Notes under the pieces: generated by a model
The model's input: the letters and a program-made list of their open reading frames with translations, nothing else
The model's database searches: none
Told to the model about the DNA's origin: nothing
Translations under genes and position numbers: made by a program
Shown here: piece by piece, positions 1 through 7,741 of the stretch
Layout: each line of letters begins with the position of its first letter
Numbering within the stretch: position 1 is the first letter of the stretch
Assembly (NCBI GenBank): GCA_028287685.1
Contig: JAQBPE010000085.1
Location: 1-59,054 of the forward strand
DNA from: Cyanobacteria bacterium RYN_339
GTDB lineage: Bacteria; Cyanobacteriota; Sericytochromatia; S15B-MN24; JAQBPE01
Length of the DNA: 59,054 nt
Direction of reading: 5' to 3'

Positions 1-1
1 G

Positions 2-364
2 ATCGACCTCGAGCACATCGACCGCGCCAAGCACGACAGCGACTCCGACGTCTTCGACGAGACCGGCAACGTGGTGCAGGCCAACTTCGACGCGATGTTC
101 ACGAAGTACGACGCGGACAAGAACAACTCGCTCGACGCCAACGAGTTCACCAAGATGCGCCAGCAGCGCGGCGAGTCCACGCTGGGCAAGGTCGCCTCCG
201 CCGGCGAGTTCGGCCTGCTGACCAAGATTGCCCCCGACAGCAAGGTCAAGGTGGCCGGCAAGGACGTCAACGCCATCAGCCGCGACCGCCTGCAGCAGTT
301 CTACAACGGCACGCTGTTCGACACGATTGCCGCCGAGCGCGCCGCCGCCGTTAAGACGAAGTAG
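2..364 (+). CDS. Caleosin-like protein, C-terminal part (5' truncated by window edge)
   Basis: The reading frame is open from base 2, so the track start at 71 (GTG) is internal and the gene begins outside the window. The visible 120 residues resemble the C-terminal half of caleosins, the calcium- and heme-binding lipid-body peroxygenases of plants, algae and fungi. They show the family-like HRAKHDSDSD segment with D-E-T-G following, a region like the F-x-x-I/M-F-x-K-Y stretch, and the ending YNGTLF, matching the usual C/FDGSLF. An additional near-perfect EF-hand loop, DADKNNSLDANE, has acidic or polar residues at positions 1, 3, 5, 7, 9 and 12. The hydrophobic hairpin and proline knot would lie upstream and cannot be checked. 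The 3' end overlaps the convergent acetyltransferase gene by 14 bases. Family assignment is from recalled motifs, without a search. Confidence 0.7.
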   Translation: MDLEHIDRAKHDSDSDVFDETGNVVQANFDAMFTKYDADKNNSLDANEFTKMRQQRGESTLGKVASAGEFGLLTKIAPDSKVKVAGKDVNAISRDRLQQFYNGTLFDTIAAERAAAVKTK

Positions 365-1268
365 CCAGTCTCCACCAGCGAGACGTCACGTAATCCACCG
401 CGAACCCGTTGTTGGCGTAAAGCCGGACAGCGGGTTCATTGGTGCTCATGACCAGCAACTTGATCGTGGTCGCGCCCTGCGCTTGCAACCGCTCGATCGC
501 GACGGGGAGCATGCGGCGACCGATGCCGCGGCCTTGCAGTTCCGGAGACACGGCGATCGCCTCGATCCAGCCTTCCTCGCCCTGCACGGCCAGCTCGAAC
601 GCAGCGGCGGGCTTGTCGCCCAGCCAGGCCAGGCCCAGCAAGCTGGGGTGCGAAATTTCCGCCATCAGCTCCCGGATCTGCTCCATGTCCACGGTCGCGC
701 CGTTGGGCGAGTTGCGGAAGGCGCTGTCGAGCACCCAGCGATATGGCTCGCAGTTCGCCTCGTCGACCGTTTCCACGCGCCAGGCAGGCTCGGCGCCCAG
801 CGCGAACTCCGCACCCCGGTAGGTCATGACCAGGCCGTCATAGCCCACCACGAAGCCTTGAGCGGCGGCCATCGTCTCGATGTCCGGCTTGGAGGGCTGG
901 ATGCCCATATGCACGGCCACCCCGTCCAGCGGCGGCATGCAGGCGAAGGTGCGGTCCAGCAGCGGCTTGAAGATATCTTCGTGCCCGGGTTCGATCGCCA
1001 CGGCCGTGATGAAGATCTCGCCGCGTTCCTTGGCTTCGCGGATGACGGCGCCCATCGCGCCCACCAGCTCCTCGCCGCGCCAAACCGTGAACTGCGAGGC
1101 GCCATGCTCGAAGGCAGCGCTGTGGTAGCACAGCTCCATGATGCCCGCGTCGTGGAAGCGCTCCGGGTCGTGGCGGCGCGTGAACGCGTACAACTGCGCG
1201 CGCTGGCCTTCGCTCAGGTCGCAGTAGGGGCGGATGACGTCTTGGCCGTGAACAGGAAGCATCGTCAA
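351..1268 (-). CDS. GNAT-family N-acetyltransferase (double-domain length)
   Basis: A 305-residue protein whose C-terminal half carries the GNAT acetyl-CoA site: beta-strand IEAIAVSPELQGRGIGRR with the Q-x-x-G-x-G/A loop at about residues 237-246, followed by the typical N-E-x-A-x-R-L-Y-x-x-x-G-F ending at about 275-287. The N-terminal half also has GNAT-like segments (FTVWRGEELVGAMGAV, ITAVAIEPGHEDI) but lacks the glycine loop, so it may be a degenerate second domain. Such proteins transfer an acetyl group to small amines, antibiotics or protein N-termini; the substrate cannot be told. It starts at ATG and stands alone, convergent with the caleosin-like gene. Confidence 0.8.
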   Translation of the reverse strand: MTMLPVHGQDVIRPYCDLSEGQRAQLYAFTRRHDPERFHDAGIMELCYHSAAFEHGASQFTVWRGEELVGAMGAVIREAKERGEIFITAVAIEPGHEDIFKPLLDRTFACMPPLDGVAVHMGIQPSKPDIETMAAAQGFVVGYDGLVMTYRGAEFALGAEPAWRVETVDEANCEPYRWVLDSAFRNSPNGATVDMEQIRELMAEISHPSLLGLAWLGDKPAAAFELAVQGEEGWIEAIAVSPELQGRGIGRRMLPVAIERLQAQGATTIKLLVMSTNEPAVRLYANNGFAVDYVTSRWWRLATSS

Positions 1269-1327
1269 ACGTTACCCGGAAACCTAGCAGATCGTCCAAC
1301 CCGCCCGATGGTGGTTGAACGGGGGCA

Positions 1328-1801
1328 CTATCTGGCGCGCGGGCGCCGCGGATGCGGGATTAACTGTGACGTGGCGCTGGGTGCCGGCTCGATCCGCGCG
1401 GCCGCCTTGGGCATCTCAGCGTTGGCGCCTTCGTGGGCGCGGCTGTTGAGGTACACATGCAGTTCCGCGATCGTGGTTGTCCAGCTATTGCCCACCTTGA
1501 TGGCCGTCAAACGCTGGCGCTCGACGGCCTTCCTCAGCGCGATGGCCGTGATGCCAGCTACCGCGGCCGCATCGGCCAGGCTGATCGGCACGTCGTAGCG
1601 GGCCGGGTGCGCCTTGAGCATCTCCACCGGGTACTTCTTGCTGGCGTCCTGAATCTCCAGCGCCAGGATCGTGCCATCATCCGCAAGGTCCGCGTAGGCG
1701 CCGCCAAAGGGGAGATGGTCCCCCTGGCTGCGGCGTGCCTTCACGTCCTCCGCCAGGTAAACCATGAGGATGTCGACCTCTGCATCGTACGAGAACCGCA
1801 T
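1328..1801 (-). CDS. DUF2283-domain protein with C-terminal helix-turn-helix-like region
   Basis: The start is set at the ATG giving MRFSYDAEVDILMVYL because it is preceded by AGAGGAGGT; the track ORF begins far upstream in the wrong place. Residues 1-55 match the small DUF2283 family (YDxExDxLYI...LE.Ds.DG.l.GIEIl pattern). Residues 60-125 contain a segment (LADAAAVAGITAIALRKAVE... then LHVYLNSR) resembling the MerR/excisionase-type DNA-binding fold, so this may be a DNA-binding antitoxin-like protein. It lies directly downstream of a DUF4258 gene, whose stop codon overlaps the ribosome binding site. DUF4258/DUF2283 pairs recur in bacteria and are suspected toxin-antitoxin-like modules; that role is inference here. 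Confidence 0.65.
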   Translation of the reverse strand: MRFSYDAEVDILMVYLAEDVKARRSQGDHLPFGGAYADLADDGTILALEIQDASKKYPVEMLKAHPARYDVPISLADAAAVAGITAIALRKAVERQRLTAIKVGNSWTTTIAELHVYLNSRAHEGANAEMPKAAARIEPAPSATSQLIPHPRRPRAR

Positions 1802-1803
1802 GT

Positions 1804-2129
1804 CTACCTCCTCTTGTCTTTGTCGATCACGGTGATCACCCGCAACACCGCGATCACCTTGCGGGGCTTCCGGCCCGCTCCCGTCTCCGTTGTCTCGATG
1901 AAGGCCACGCCGATTCGCTGGCCTGGAGGTCCTCCGAAGGCTAGCCACTTCGGCTCGCCCTGCGTGCCTGAACCGTGGCCTCCCAGGCGCCGGCCCGTAT
2001 CATCTGCTCGGCCTCAGGCACGGTGACCTTCCGCTGCTCCAAGCGCCCTAGCGCGTGAAGTGTGAAGCGCACGAGGCGGTTTTCGCCGCGAGGCTTGCCT
2101 ATTGTATCGCTGACGCGACATGGTTTCAA
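1804..2129 (-). pseudogene. DUF4258 family gene, interrupted by a single-base frameshift
   Basis: The first 50 residues (HALGRLEQRKVTVPEAEQMI) match the DUF4258 pattern: a His followed by R-x-x-x-R/Q-x-I then E-E-V. The ORF stops early at base 1941, but just before that, near base 1976, shifting by one base opens a frame that continues as GEPKWLAFGGP...RIGVAFIET...VIAVLRVITVIDKDK and ends at a TAG five bases before the DUF2283 start. That second half is the expected C-terminus of the family. So the gene is either recently inactivated or the sequence carries a one-base error. The start is uncertain: ATG 2129 or GTG 2072, neither with a clear ribosome binding site. Confidence 0.6.
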
Positions 2130-2287
2130 GCGCTATTTCGCTGGCACCCGATTCCATATTCGATCATCACCGACTGGCGTGTCGCGGCTGCTTCAACGGT
2201 ATCGAGGTGACCTCGTCCAAAATCGGTCGGATTTCTTTTGCTACCTTACAGGGTGACGGCTGGAACTGGAAAGCATTTCCGTTCAAC

Positions 2288-3310
2288 TTACTGAACAGGA
2301 ACCTTTGTCGCCTCGCTCTTTCCAACCTTCCAGGTGAGCGAGGAATCGTTTACAACCCCCAAATACTCGACAATTCGGAGACTGCGCCCGCCGTTCCCGG
2401 GCAATTGGACGATTTCACTGGCGCTCAACTTTGGACTGCCATAGCCCGAGCGTGTAGTGTCGTAGATTACCTGTCCAAAGTCGCGTACTTCACGAATCTG
2501 TTCACCCGGTCCCAACTGGACCAAGCGGCAGCGAACCAGTGATATGCCTTGGGACATGTGGCCGGAGCCGATAACCAGCATGTCCGGTGTACCGTCAATT
2601 CGGAGCTTTCCAAGGATGGCGTCTGAGAGTTCCAGTTCAACCGGCCCCCAGACCTTCTTACTCCCTTCTGCAACGAGGAAATAGTAACGGTGCCATTCCC
2701 TTGGATGACCTAGCGTTTGATCCTCACGAGCGGCCAAATACGCTACCTGGTCTTGTCCTGGCTGAAGAAAGGCGCCGTCAAGCCGACCACGAAGCTCCGG
2801 TTCATGCTCGTCTGGTACTGAACGCAGAAAGTTACCTCGGGCGTCGTATTCGCGCGGAAAGAACCAACGATGCACGCGTACTGTCTCATCTTGCGGTAAT
2901 TCCACTTTGACTAGGGCACTTCCGTTTGCCATCGGTGGACCGTCTTCGGAGTCTGGCTTTACGAGTTGCCGGAAGTCATATCGAAAGGGGACGATTGGCG
3001 CCGTTGTGGTCAATGCACCCAAATACACCCATGCGACAATGCCCGCAGTGGCTATGCTTACGGCTAAACATAGGCCCAGCGATAATCTAAGCGTCGAGAT
3101 CGAGCCACTGGGTGACGGCGTGTGGTTGGACGCAGAATGTGCGGCGTTCGCAGGCTCCTCGTGTTCCTCGCCCGTTTTTGGTTCGCCCGCATTGAGCCAC
3201 TCGTTGCACCATCGACACTTTTTTGCCGTCGCAAGGATTGTCTCGCCACAGATCGGGCAAGGAGTCCGTTTGTTATCGGAGACTTCAGGTTCGAGACCGT
3301 TGGCGTCCAC
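2288..3310 (-). CDS. Zinc-ribbon membrane-anchored protein of unknown function
   Basis: The start is set at GTG 3310 (protein begins VDANGLEPEVSD) because GGGAGG lies eight bases upstream; the track start at 3514 would add an unrelated stretch. Near residues 15-40 there is a four-cysteine zinc ribbon, CPICGETILATAKKCRWCNEW. A low-complexity linker is followed by one membrane helix (about residues 75-100, LSLGLCLAVSIATAGIVAW) and then a roughly 240-residue extracytoplasmic domain rich in beta-strand-like sequence with no motif I recognise. The zinc ribbon would be cytoplasmic. The base composition is clearly less GC-rich than flanking core genes, in keeping with an acquired island. It could be a sensor or secretion-associated protein; I cannot assign a function. 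Confidence 0.6.
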   Translation of the reverse strand: MDANGLEPEVSDNKRTPCPICGETILATAKKCRWCNEWLNAGEPKTGEEHEEPANAAHSASNHTPSPSGSISTLRLSLGLCLAVSIATAGIVAWVYLGALTTTAPIVPFRYDFRQLVKPDSEDGPPMANGSALVKVELPQDETVRVHRWFFPREYDARGNFLRSVPDEHEPELRGRLDGAFLQPGQDQVAYLAAREDQTLGHPREWHRYYFLVAEGSKKVWGPVELELSDAILGKLRIDGTPDMLVIGSGHMSQGISLVRCRLVQLGPGEQIREVRDFGQVIYDTTRSGYGSPKLSASEIVQLPGNGGRSLRIVEYLGVVNDSSLTWKVGKSEATKVPVQ

Positions 3311-3382
3311 AGAATTGCCTCCCGGTGGCGCAATAACTCCTGCCACTTGTACCCTTGCCTGGTTTAAGGACACCAACTGTGA

Positions 3383-3691
3383 CGCCGTGCCCTTTTTAGT
3401 GGCCACGGAGTTGGTGCGCTGGAAGGTGCTCGCCCCGGCTTTGAGCTTGACGAAGCCATCACCGCCGATGAAGTTGCAGCGCTCCATGACCTGGCCGGCA
3501 TGCTGGAGCGACACGGGATGAAGCTGGACACGGACGGCCGTCTATTCTTGCGGCTGGGTAAGCATCCGGCCGTGGTAATCCACCAATTAGAGGTCGGCGA
3601 CCTGCTCGCCATACTCGGAGTAGGTGGGCCGCCGTCCCGTGCCAATCACGGCGAGGTAAGCTCTGGAAGAGCGTCCGGCGCCGCGAGTTGA
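3383..3691 (+). pseudogene. Possible remnant of a protein-coding gene (no start codon)
   Basis: An open frame with protein-like composition runs on the plus strand: an acidic amphipathic helix segment (ITADEVAALHDLAGMLERHG) followed by beta-like KLDTDGRLFLRL and VVIHQLEVGDLLAILGVG. Codon choice is GC-rich, unlike the surrounding island. There is a stop immediately upstream and no start codon before base 3500, so the 5' part seems to be missing. It overlaps the N-terminal extension of the track ORF on the other strand, which I rejected. I do not recognise the family. Confidence 0.3.
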
Positions 3692-3787
3692 TTTATTGAT
3701 GCGCCTGGTTTGATCAAATCATTTGTTCGGTATAAGCTACCGAGCGAGGGTGGAAGTTGCCGACTAATATACGGGCAATGGAGCGGC

Positions 3788-4285
3788 GTGAGCAGTACAG
3801 ATGATGAGCCCCACTGGGGCGCGGTTGTTGGCACCGTGGCACTCCTGGGCTTGTTAGCTGGCCTGACTTGGAGCCAGCGCGAGAAGAGCCCCGCCCAGCC
3901 TCCGGCGCCGTTCGTTGGTTCGGTGTCTAATTCTCCAGCTTCGCCAATTCCTTTGGATACCCAGCCTCAACAGGCTTTCGTCCCTTTCGTTCCGGCGTAT
4001 GCGTATGAGGAAGGCGAGTCGCGGGAAGCCAAGCCGGGGGACGACGACGAGGACGGCAAATTGGATGACGGAAGCTACATGGCAACCGTCGAAAATACCT
4101 CGACCGGCAATGGACCCTACGAGCTCGAAGTCGAGAAGTCGGGAGACGAGGTAACCATCAACTTCTCGAACGGTGGATTCATCGTCACGGACGTGAACAG
4201 TCAAGACTTCGACGGATCATCGTGGCAACTCGACACGAGCCACTCGTCAGAGAGCGAAGACTGGGAAGTTACAATTACCCCTTAA
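3788..4285 (+). CDS. Hypothetical membrane-anchored acidic protein
   Basis: I prefer the GTG at 3788 (VSSTDDEPHWG) over the track start at 3710 because GGAG stands just upstream and the extra residues are not protein-like. The 165-residue product has one N-terminal membrane helix (WGAVVGTVALLGLLAGLTW), a proline/serine-rich linker, a very acidic patch (KPGDDDEDGKLDDG), and a C-terminal beta-rich domain of about 65 residues (YMATVENTSTGNGPYELEV...). No family is recognised. It is the first of a run of small plus-strand genes in the island; 18 bases separate it from the next start. Confidence 0.5.
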   Translation: MSSTDDEPHWGAVVGTVALLGLLAGLTWSQREKSPAQPPAPFVGSVSNSPASPIPLDTQPQQAFVPFVPAYAYEEGESREAKPGDDDEDGKLDDGSYMATVENTSTGNGPYELEVEKSGDEVTINFSNGGFIVTDVNSQDFDGSSWQLDTSHSSESEDWEVTITP

Positions 4286-4303
4286 GCAAACAGGAGAGCC
4301 AAC

Positions 4304-4687
4304 TTGCCTCGATTAGTCGCCTGCGTTCTTGTTGTCGCCTGCCTCCACGGTGGGCCTGCGTTCGCGAAAGGAGGCGGCCACAGCGGCGGCACAACACACA
4401 ACACGGGTCCCGTGCACGTGAATGGCTATTACACCAAGAACGGGACCTATGTGTCGCCGTACGACCGCACCGCGCCAAACGGGACGAAGAACGACAACTG
4501 GTCTACCCAGGGGAACGTGAATCCGGAAACAGGGCAGCCTGGCACAAAGCCCGGTGATGCGGGCAACTTCGGAGGGCAACCTCCTGTCATTGGCGAATGC
4601 CGCTGGATTCGTTACAGCAACGGTGAAGAAATTTGGTGTACTTGGAACGGGACTCGATGGGTTCGTTATGCCGGCGCGACTCCGTAA
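4304..4687 (+). CDS. Small secreted protein with G-Y-Y-x-K-x-G-T-Y-V repeat motif
   Basis: A TTG start follows CAGGAGAG by about six bases. Residues 1-21 are a signal peptide (LVACVLVVACLHGGPAFA, AxA cleavage). The mature part contains VNGYYTKNGTYVSPYDRTAP followed by DNWSTQGNVNPETGQPGT, a motif found in many short exported bacterial proteins where a Y-x-x-x-G-x-Y-V-x-P-x-x-R-x-x-P segment precedes a D-N-x-S-x-x-G-N-x-N-P segment. The C-terminus has two cysteines (GECRWIRYSNGEEIWCTWNG) that may pair. Function unknown; it probably sits in the periplasm or cell envelope. It lies 12 bases before the next small gene. Confidence 0.6.
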   Translation: MPRLVACVLVVACLHGGPAFAKGGGHSGGTTHNTGPVHVNGYYTKNGTYVSPYDRTAPNGTKNDNWSTQGNVNPETGQPGTKPGDAGNFGGQPPVIGECRWIRYSNGEEIWCTWNGTRWVRYAGATP

Positions 4688-4699
4688 GTTCGCGCCTAG

Positions 4700-4981
4700 G
4701 TGAGTGATCCGATCGTATTTGGCTTCTACTATTTTTGCTGGTGGTTCTGTGGCTTCCTGAGCCTGCTTGGCGCGTTCTTGACCTATGTAAACATCCGGGG
4801 CCTGATGATCATGGCCGGCGGCGAGACCAACGTGGGAAACGACTTGGCCACAAGAATTATCGGGGTCTTCGCTGGCCTTCCGTTCCTTGGTGGATCCTGC
4901 GCTCTCTGTCTTTCAACGGGCGGCTTTTTCTTGGACGGCATCTTATTCGCCTTAAGGGCGCAGCATTGGTGCCTTTGGTAA
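4700..4981 (+). CDS. Small integral membrane protein, unknown
   Basis: A 93-residue protein starting at GTG, with two hydrophobic helices: FYYFCWWFCGFLSLLGAFLTY (about 9-29) and IIGVFAGLPFLGGSCALCL (about 53-71), the latter running into a further hydrophobic stretch. It is rich in cysteine and tryptophan. There is no convincing ribosome binding site beyond GGTGAG overlapping the start. No family recognised. It sits in the same orientation and close spacing as its small-gene neighbours, suggesting shared transcription. Confidence 0.4.
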   Translation: MSDPIVFGFYYFCWWFCGFLSLLGAFLTYVNIRGLMIMAGGETNVGNDLATRIIGVFAGLPFLGGSCALCLSTGGFFLDGILFALRAQHWCLW

Positions 4982-5024
4982 CTTCTCCGTGCCCTCCCCA
5001 ACGCTAACGAAGGAACCCAGTCCG

Positions 5025-5312
5025 ATGCGCCTGCTATTAGGGCTCGCTGCTGTCAACGCCTGCCTCGCCCCAACTGCGGTGAGAGTTCTAGAAATTGACG
5101 ATGCATCACCCGTTCCGCCGTCCGTATACCAGTACTGGGCAACCGTTCCTGCAGTGAGTAAGCCGGCCCCTGTGCAGGCCGCACGCAGGCCTGCGCATCC
5201 AAAGCCGCTGGCGCAACCCCAGGGCGCCGCCACAACCGTCAACTTCAACACGAGTTCGCACAAGTACCACGAGCCCAGCTGCCAGTTTTACGACTGTGTG
5301 CACTGCGCATAG
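5025..5312 (+). CDS. Small secreted protein with C-terminal K-Y-H-x-P-x-C motif
   Basis: The ATG at 5025 (MRLLLGLAAVNACLAPTAV) is preferred over the track GTG at 4989: it yields a signal peptide and AAGGAA lies upstream. After a proline/alanine-rich linker the protein ends with NTSSHKYHEPSCQFYDCVHC. A H-x-P-x-C-x(4-6)-C-x-x-C ending of this sort is common in exported bacterial proteins, often fused to nucleases, and is suspected to bind a metal. It is 95 residues long. Function unknown. Confidence 0.5.
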   Translation: MRLLLGLAAVNACLAPTAVRVLEIDDASPVPPSVYQYWATVPAVSKPAPVQAARRPAHPKPLAQPQGAATTVNFNTSSHKYHEPSCQFYDCVHCA

Positions 5313-5318
5313 ATGCCG

Positions 5319-5339
5319 CTGAGCCAGGTGCTGGCTCAG
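5319..5339. other. Perfect 9-bp inverted repeat
   Basis: CTGAGCCAG - GTG - CTGGCTCAG forms a perfect stem with a three-base loop, seven bases after the previous stop codon. No T-run follows, so it is not a textbook intrinsic terminator; it could stabilise the upstream transcript end or be a protein-binding site. Confidence 0.5.
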
Positions 5340-5383
5340 GGAGGCGTACCCGGTAAGAAATGCCACTAGAAAGGGAGTTAAAC

Positions 5384-5554
5384 ATGGACCCACGTATGCA
5401 AATGGCTACCGAGCTTTTCCGCACCGTCATGACCGTGCAGGAGATTGGCAAGCTGAGCGTAAAGTCAGCTGATCCCAAGGCGATTACCCAAGCCGTGTTT
5501 GAGGTCTTTGACCTGTGCCTTGCGAAGGTTGACGAAGTTACGGGGAAGAAGTAG
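5384..5554 (+). CDS. Small hypothetical protein (56 residues)
   Basis: The ATG at 5384 is chosen over the upstream track start because AAAGGGAG precedes it at suitable distance. The product is a short helical protein (MDPRMQMATELFRTVMTVQE, then AITQAVFEVFDLCLAKVDEV) with no signal sequence or membrane helix. No family recognised. The good ribosome binding site is the best evidence that it is expressed. Confidence 0.45.
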   Translation: MDPRMQMATELFRTVMTVQEIGKLSVKSADPKAITQAVFEVFDLCLAKVDEVTGKK

Positions 5555-5613
5555 AAATCTTGTCCTTTGTGCTACATCGAGGCACGTAGCCTCTTTGGGG
5601 CGCGGCCTCTATA

Positions 5614-5946
5614 ATGCGCCGGATGAACTACGTCAGCTTTATCGTCGGATTTGTAGTGGTGGGCTTCCTAGGCGGCGCCGCATTAGGCCTGGAGAGCCGC
5701 TTTGACGGCTTGTTTGCTTCGATGTACGGCATCGTCCTAATGGCGTTGCTCCTTTGGGCAATCCTATCCAGCCGTCCTGACACGGAGAGTGCAACTCCAG
5801 TCTCAGACTCCCTCGCCGAGGCACCGGAGCCAGACACGAATACGAGCGCGGAGGTGGCGACAGTTGTTGAGTCACCCGCCGCGTGCAACGAAAGTGGCGA
5901 CTCGCCGACCATCGGCGGTAGCCGACACGTGCCTATGCCAGAGTAG
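5614..5946 (+). CDS. Small two-helix membrane protein, unknown
   Basis: Up to 110 residues with two membrane helices (YVSFIVGFVVVGFLGGAALGL and SMYGIVLMALLLWAILSS) separated by a short loop, then a polar, disordered-looking tail. The first ATG (5614) overlaps a perfect TATAAT at 5610-5615; if that hexamer is the -10 element, transcription would start near the second ATG at 5623, which would then be read without a leader. Neither ATG has a Shine-Dalgarno sequence, consistent with leaderless translation. Function unknown. Confidence 0.45.
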   Translation: MRRMNYVSFIVGFVVVGFLGGAALGLESRFDGLFASMYGIVLMALLLWAILSSRPDTESATPVSDSLAEAPEPDTNTSAEVATVVESPAACNESGDSPTIGGSRHVPMPE

Positions 5947-6155
5947 GATGGTGCACTCAGCCTGGCGCCCTCAGTTGCAAGCAGTTCGTACGAGAGCACG
6001 CCCGCTGATTCCAATAAGGTCAACCTGCCGGCCGCCTACCTCCGCAAAGTAGGTCCGTTGTTCGACCGGACGCTTGACAGCTGCGAGATTCTTAAACCGG
6101 GGCTAATAGTGGTTTGCGTGCTGGCCGTAATTGGGATTCGGCCGCCGGTCCGCAG

Positions 6156-6464
6156 TCATAGCGGGAAAGCCCTACTCACCCAACGGCGCGGCATCTGGTC
6201 AACCACACCGTCTGGAAACCGCACCCAGACACGATCGGGGTCGTCGTCGACTGGCCCGAGATACACTGGGTGGTTGCCGTCCCATGCAGGACCCGCACTG
6301 TCTGAAGGCGCGTATACGGTCACAACTTCGCCTGCGCCAATCCCGCGCAAATGGTCGTCGTCTGCCATGTCCTCGATCGGAGCTTCGTTCTTCACGCGGC
6401 CCCCAACCTGCCAAACTGACGCCACCGACCCTGAGGTAGGTGCGCGCGGAACAATTGACGCCAC
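6156..6464 (-). CDS. Hypothetical protein at the end of an unknown-gene operon
   Basis: A 102-residue soluble protein with a beta-strand-like pattern (GEVVTVYAPSD, HPVYLGPVDDD, DRVWVRFPDGVVDQM), reminiscent of small barrel folds, but no family is recognised. The start is uncertain; several internal codons would also serve. It lies 21 bases downstream of the 171-residue gene on the same strand and is probably the last gene of that operon. The opposite strand has a 143-residue ORF here that looks like a shadow. Confidence 0.4.
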   Translation of the reverse strand: MASIVPRAPTSGSVASVWQVGGRVKNEAPIEDMADDDHLRGIGAGEVVTVYAPSDSAGPAWDGNHPVYLGPVDDDPDRVWVRFPDGVVDQMPRRWVSRAFPL

Positions 6465-6485
6465 TCCACTGGTTGCAGTACCCGG

Positions 6486-7001
6486 CTAATTGGCCGTTGG
6501 AGGCGGTGTGGACGGAGGCGACGCAGATGCAGCCTTGGCAGCTCTCGCCAATAGTTGCTCTTGCCGATACTTGTAGTCCCCAACACGCTTGTCCCTCAAG
6601 ACAATTGCGAGATCCGCATCGGCTTGCTCAAGTCTGGTTGCGAATTGGCCAGTAGGGAATCGATACTCAGATTTTGGCCGGTATCGCGCGTCCCAGCTCA
6701 TGTCCATCAAGGCGGTGTAGGCGTGAAAGATGTCCTGACGATTGGGCGCGTATCCGGCTTTCCTCAATGCTTCCTTGAACCTTGCCTTGAAATCCTGGTG
6801 GTTGTCGGCAAGCAGGAGATCCGGGACCAGGTCTCCGAAGGCCCCTGCTACCCAATTGCGCGCCTCGTAGAACTTAATTATTACCGCCCAGTCCTCCCGT
6901 GAGAGGAAGTGATCGTGAAACGGGGCCTGAAAGCAGGCTTCAGCATGAACGGCCCGCGCCCCCACCCCCTTTACGTAGTAAAAAGGAACGGGCTCACTCA
7001 C
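6486..7001 (-). CDS. Hypothetical protein, third gene of coupled operon
   Basis: A 171-residue soluble protein, mostly helical in appearance (DWAVIIKFYEARNWVAG, FKARFKEALRKAGY, RLEQADADLAIVLRD), ending in a flexible alanine/serine/proline tail. Its ATG overlaps the stop of the upstream gene as ATGA (6998-7001), showing translational coupling. No catalytic motif or family is recognised. Base composition is lower in GC than the flanking core genes. Confidence 0.5.
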   Translation of the reverse strand: MSEPVPFYYVKGVGARAVHAEACFQAPFHDHFLSREDWAVIIKFYEARNWVAGAFGDLVPDLLLADNHQDFKARFKEALRKAGYAPNRQDIFHAYTALMDMSWDARYRPKSEYRFPTGQFATRLEQADADLAIVLRDKRVGDYKYRQEQLLARAAKAASASPPSTPPPTAN

Positions 7002-7741
7002 TGGAAGAGCACTTCAGGGTTACCACGGGTCAGTTCGCTCCGCTGGTCACCTCGCCCGACGATTTCGTAAACGAAACAGACATCGGGATGCTCGATTTCA
7101 AACTCGACCAGCTGATGGACAACCTCGTTGCGTGCCTCGCGTACGCTCGGATGCTCGATCCAGAGCGTCGGGCAATCTGCCTCGCCAGTTGCCAACACCC
7201 GGCTGACCCCCAAGCCCCTGAGGCTCGGGAGTAGATGCGAGATGATCATTGGGTTGATCTTCATTGCATCAGCCTCACCCGTCCTTGTCTCCTCGACGCC
7301 AGGCGTGTGAACACCAAGGCCTTCATACCCATGACGCCAGACAGTCGGTTTTGGTTGTGTTTCGGTGATCACAAAAGATTGTGAAGTTTCTTCTGTGATC
7401 ACCGTTAGGAGGTCTTGCACCATCTTCACTATCGGCACATTTCCCGCGCGATGGTAATACGCCATGAGCTCGCCGTTGTTCCTGGCGAATTGCTCCAGTA
7501 GGTGGTCGGTGATATTTGGCTCTTGAACGTCCGCAAGAACAAATTCAACGTCGGGAATCGCCTCGATTCCAGCACGAGCAGCTAAAATCTCGTCGATGAA
7601 TAAACGAGCAAGTTCGTCGGCGTCCTCGGCCGAAACCTGCTCGACGTCGCTTCGAAATGCATTTACGTCCGTCCAGTTCTTCTTTGGGTTCAAGACCTTT
7701 GGCGAGACGCCTTTCGTAAGGAAACTAGGAGGAAGGTTCAT
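6998..7741 (-). CDS. Hypothetical protein, second gene of coupled operon
   Basis: A 247-residue soluble protein without signal peptide or membrane helix. Two regions look well structured: an acidic helical part (VSAEDADELARLFIDEILAA, about 35-56) and a C-terminal alternating part (HQLVEFEIEHPDVCFVYEIV). It is coupled at both ends: ATGA overlap with the upstream gene at 7738-7741 and with the downstream gene at 6998-7001. Such tight coupling suggests the three products act together, but I recognise none of them. Confidence 0.5.
   Translation of the reverse strand: MNLPPSFLTKGVSPKVLNPKKNWTDVNAFRSDVEQVSAEDADELARLFIDEILAARAGIEAIPDVEFVLADVQEPNITDHLLEQFARNNGELMAYYHRAGNVPIVKMVQDLLTVITEETSQSFVITETQPKPTVWRHGYEGLGVHTPGVEETRTGEADAMKINPMIISHLLPSLRGLGVSRVLATGEADCPTLWIEHPSVREARNEVVHQLVEFEIEHPDVCFVYEIVGRGDQRSELTRGNPEVLFQ

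Noticed and set aside
2907-3521. 204-residue plus-strand ORF opposite the zinc-ribbon gene
   Set aside because: The zinc-ribbon protein has a ribosome binding site, a CxxC pair and a membrane helix; the plus frame has none.
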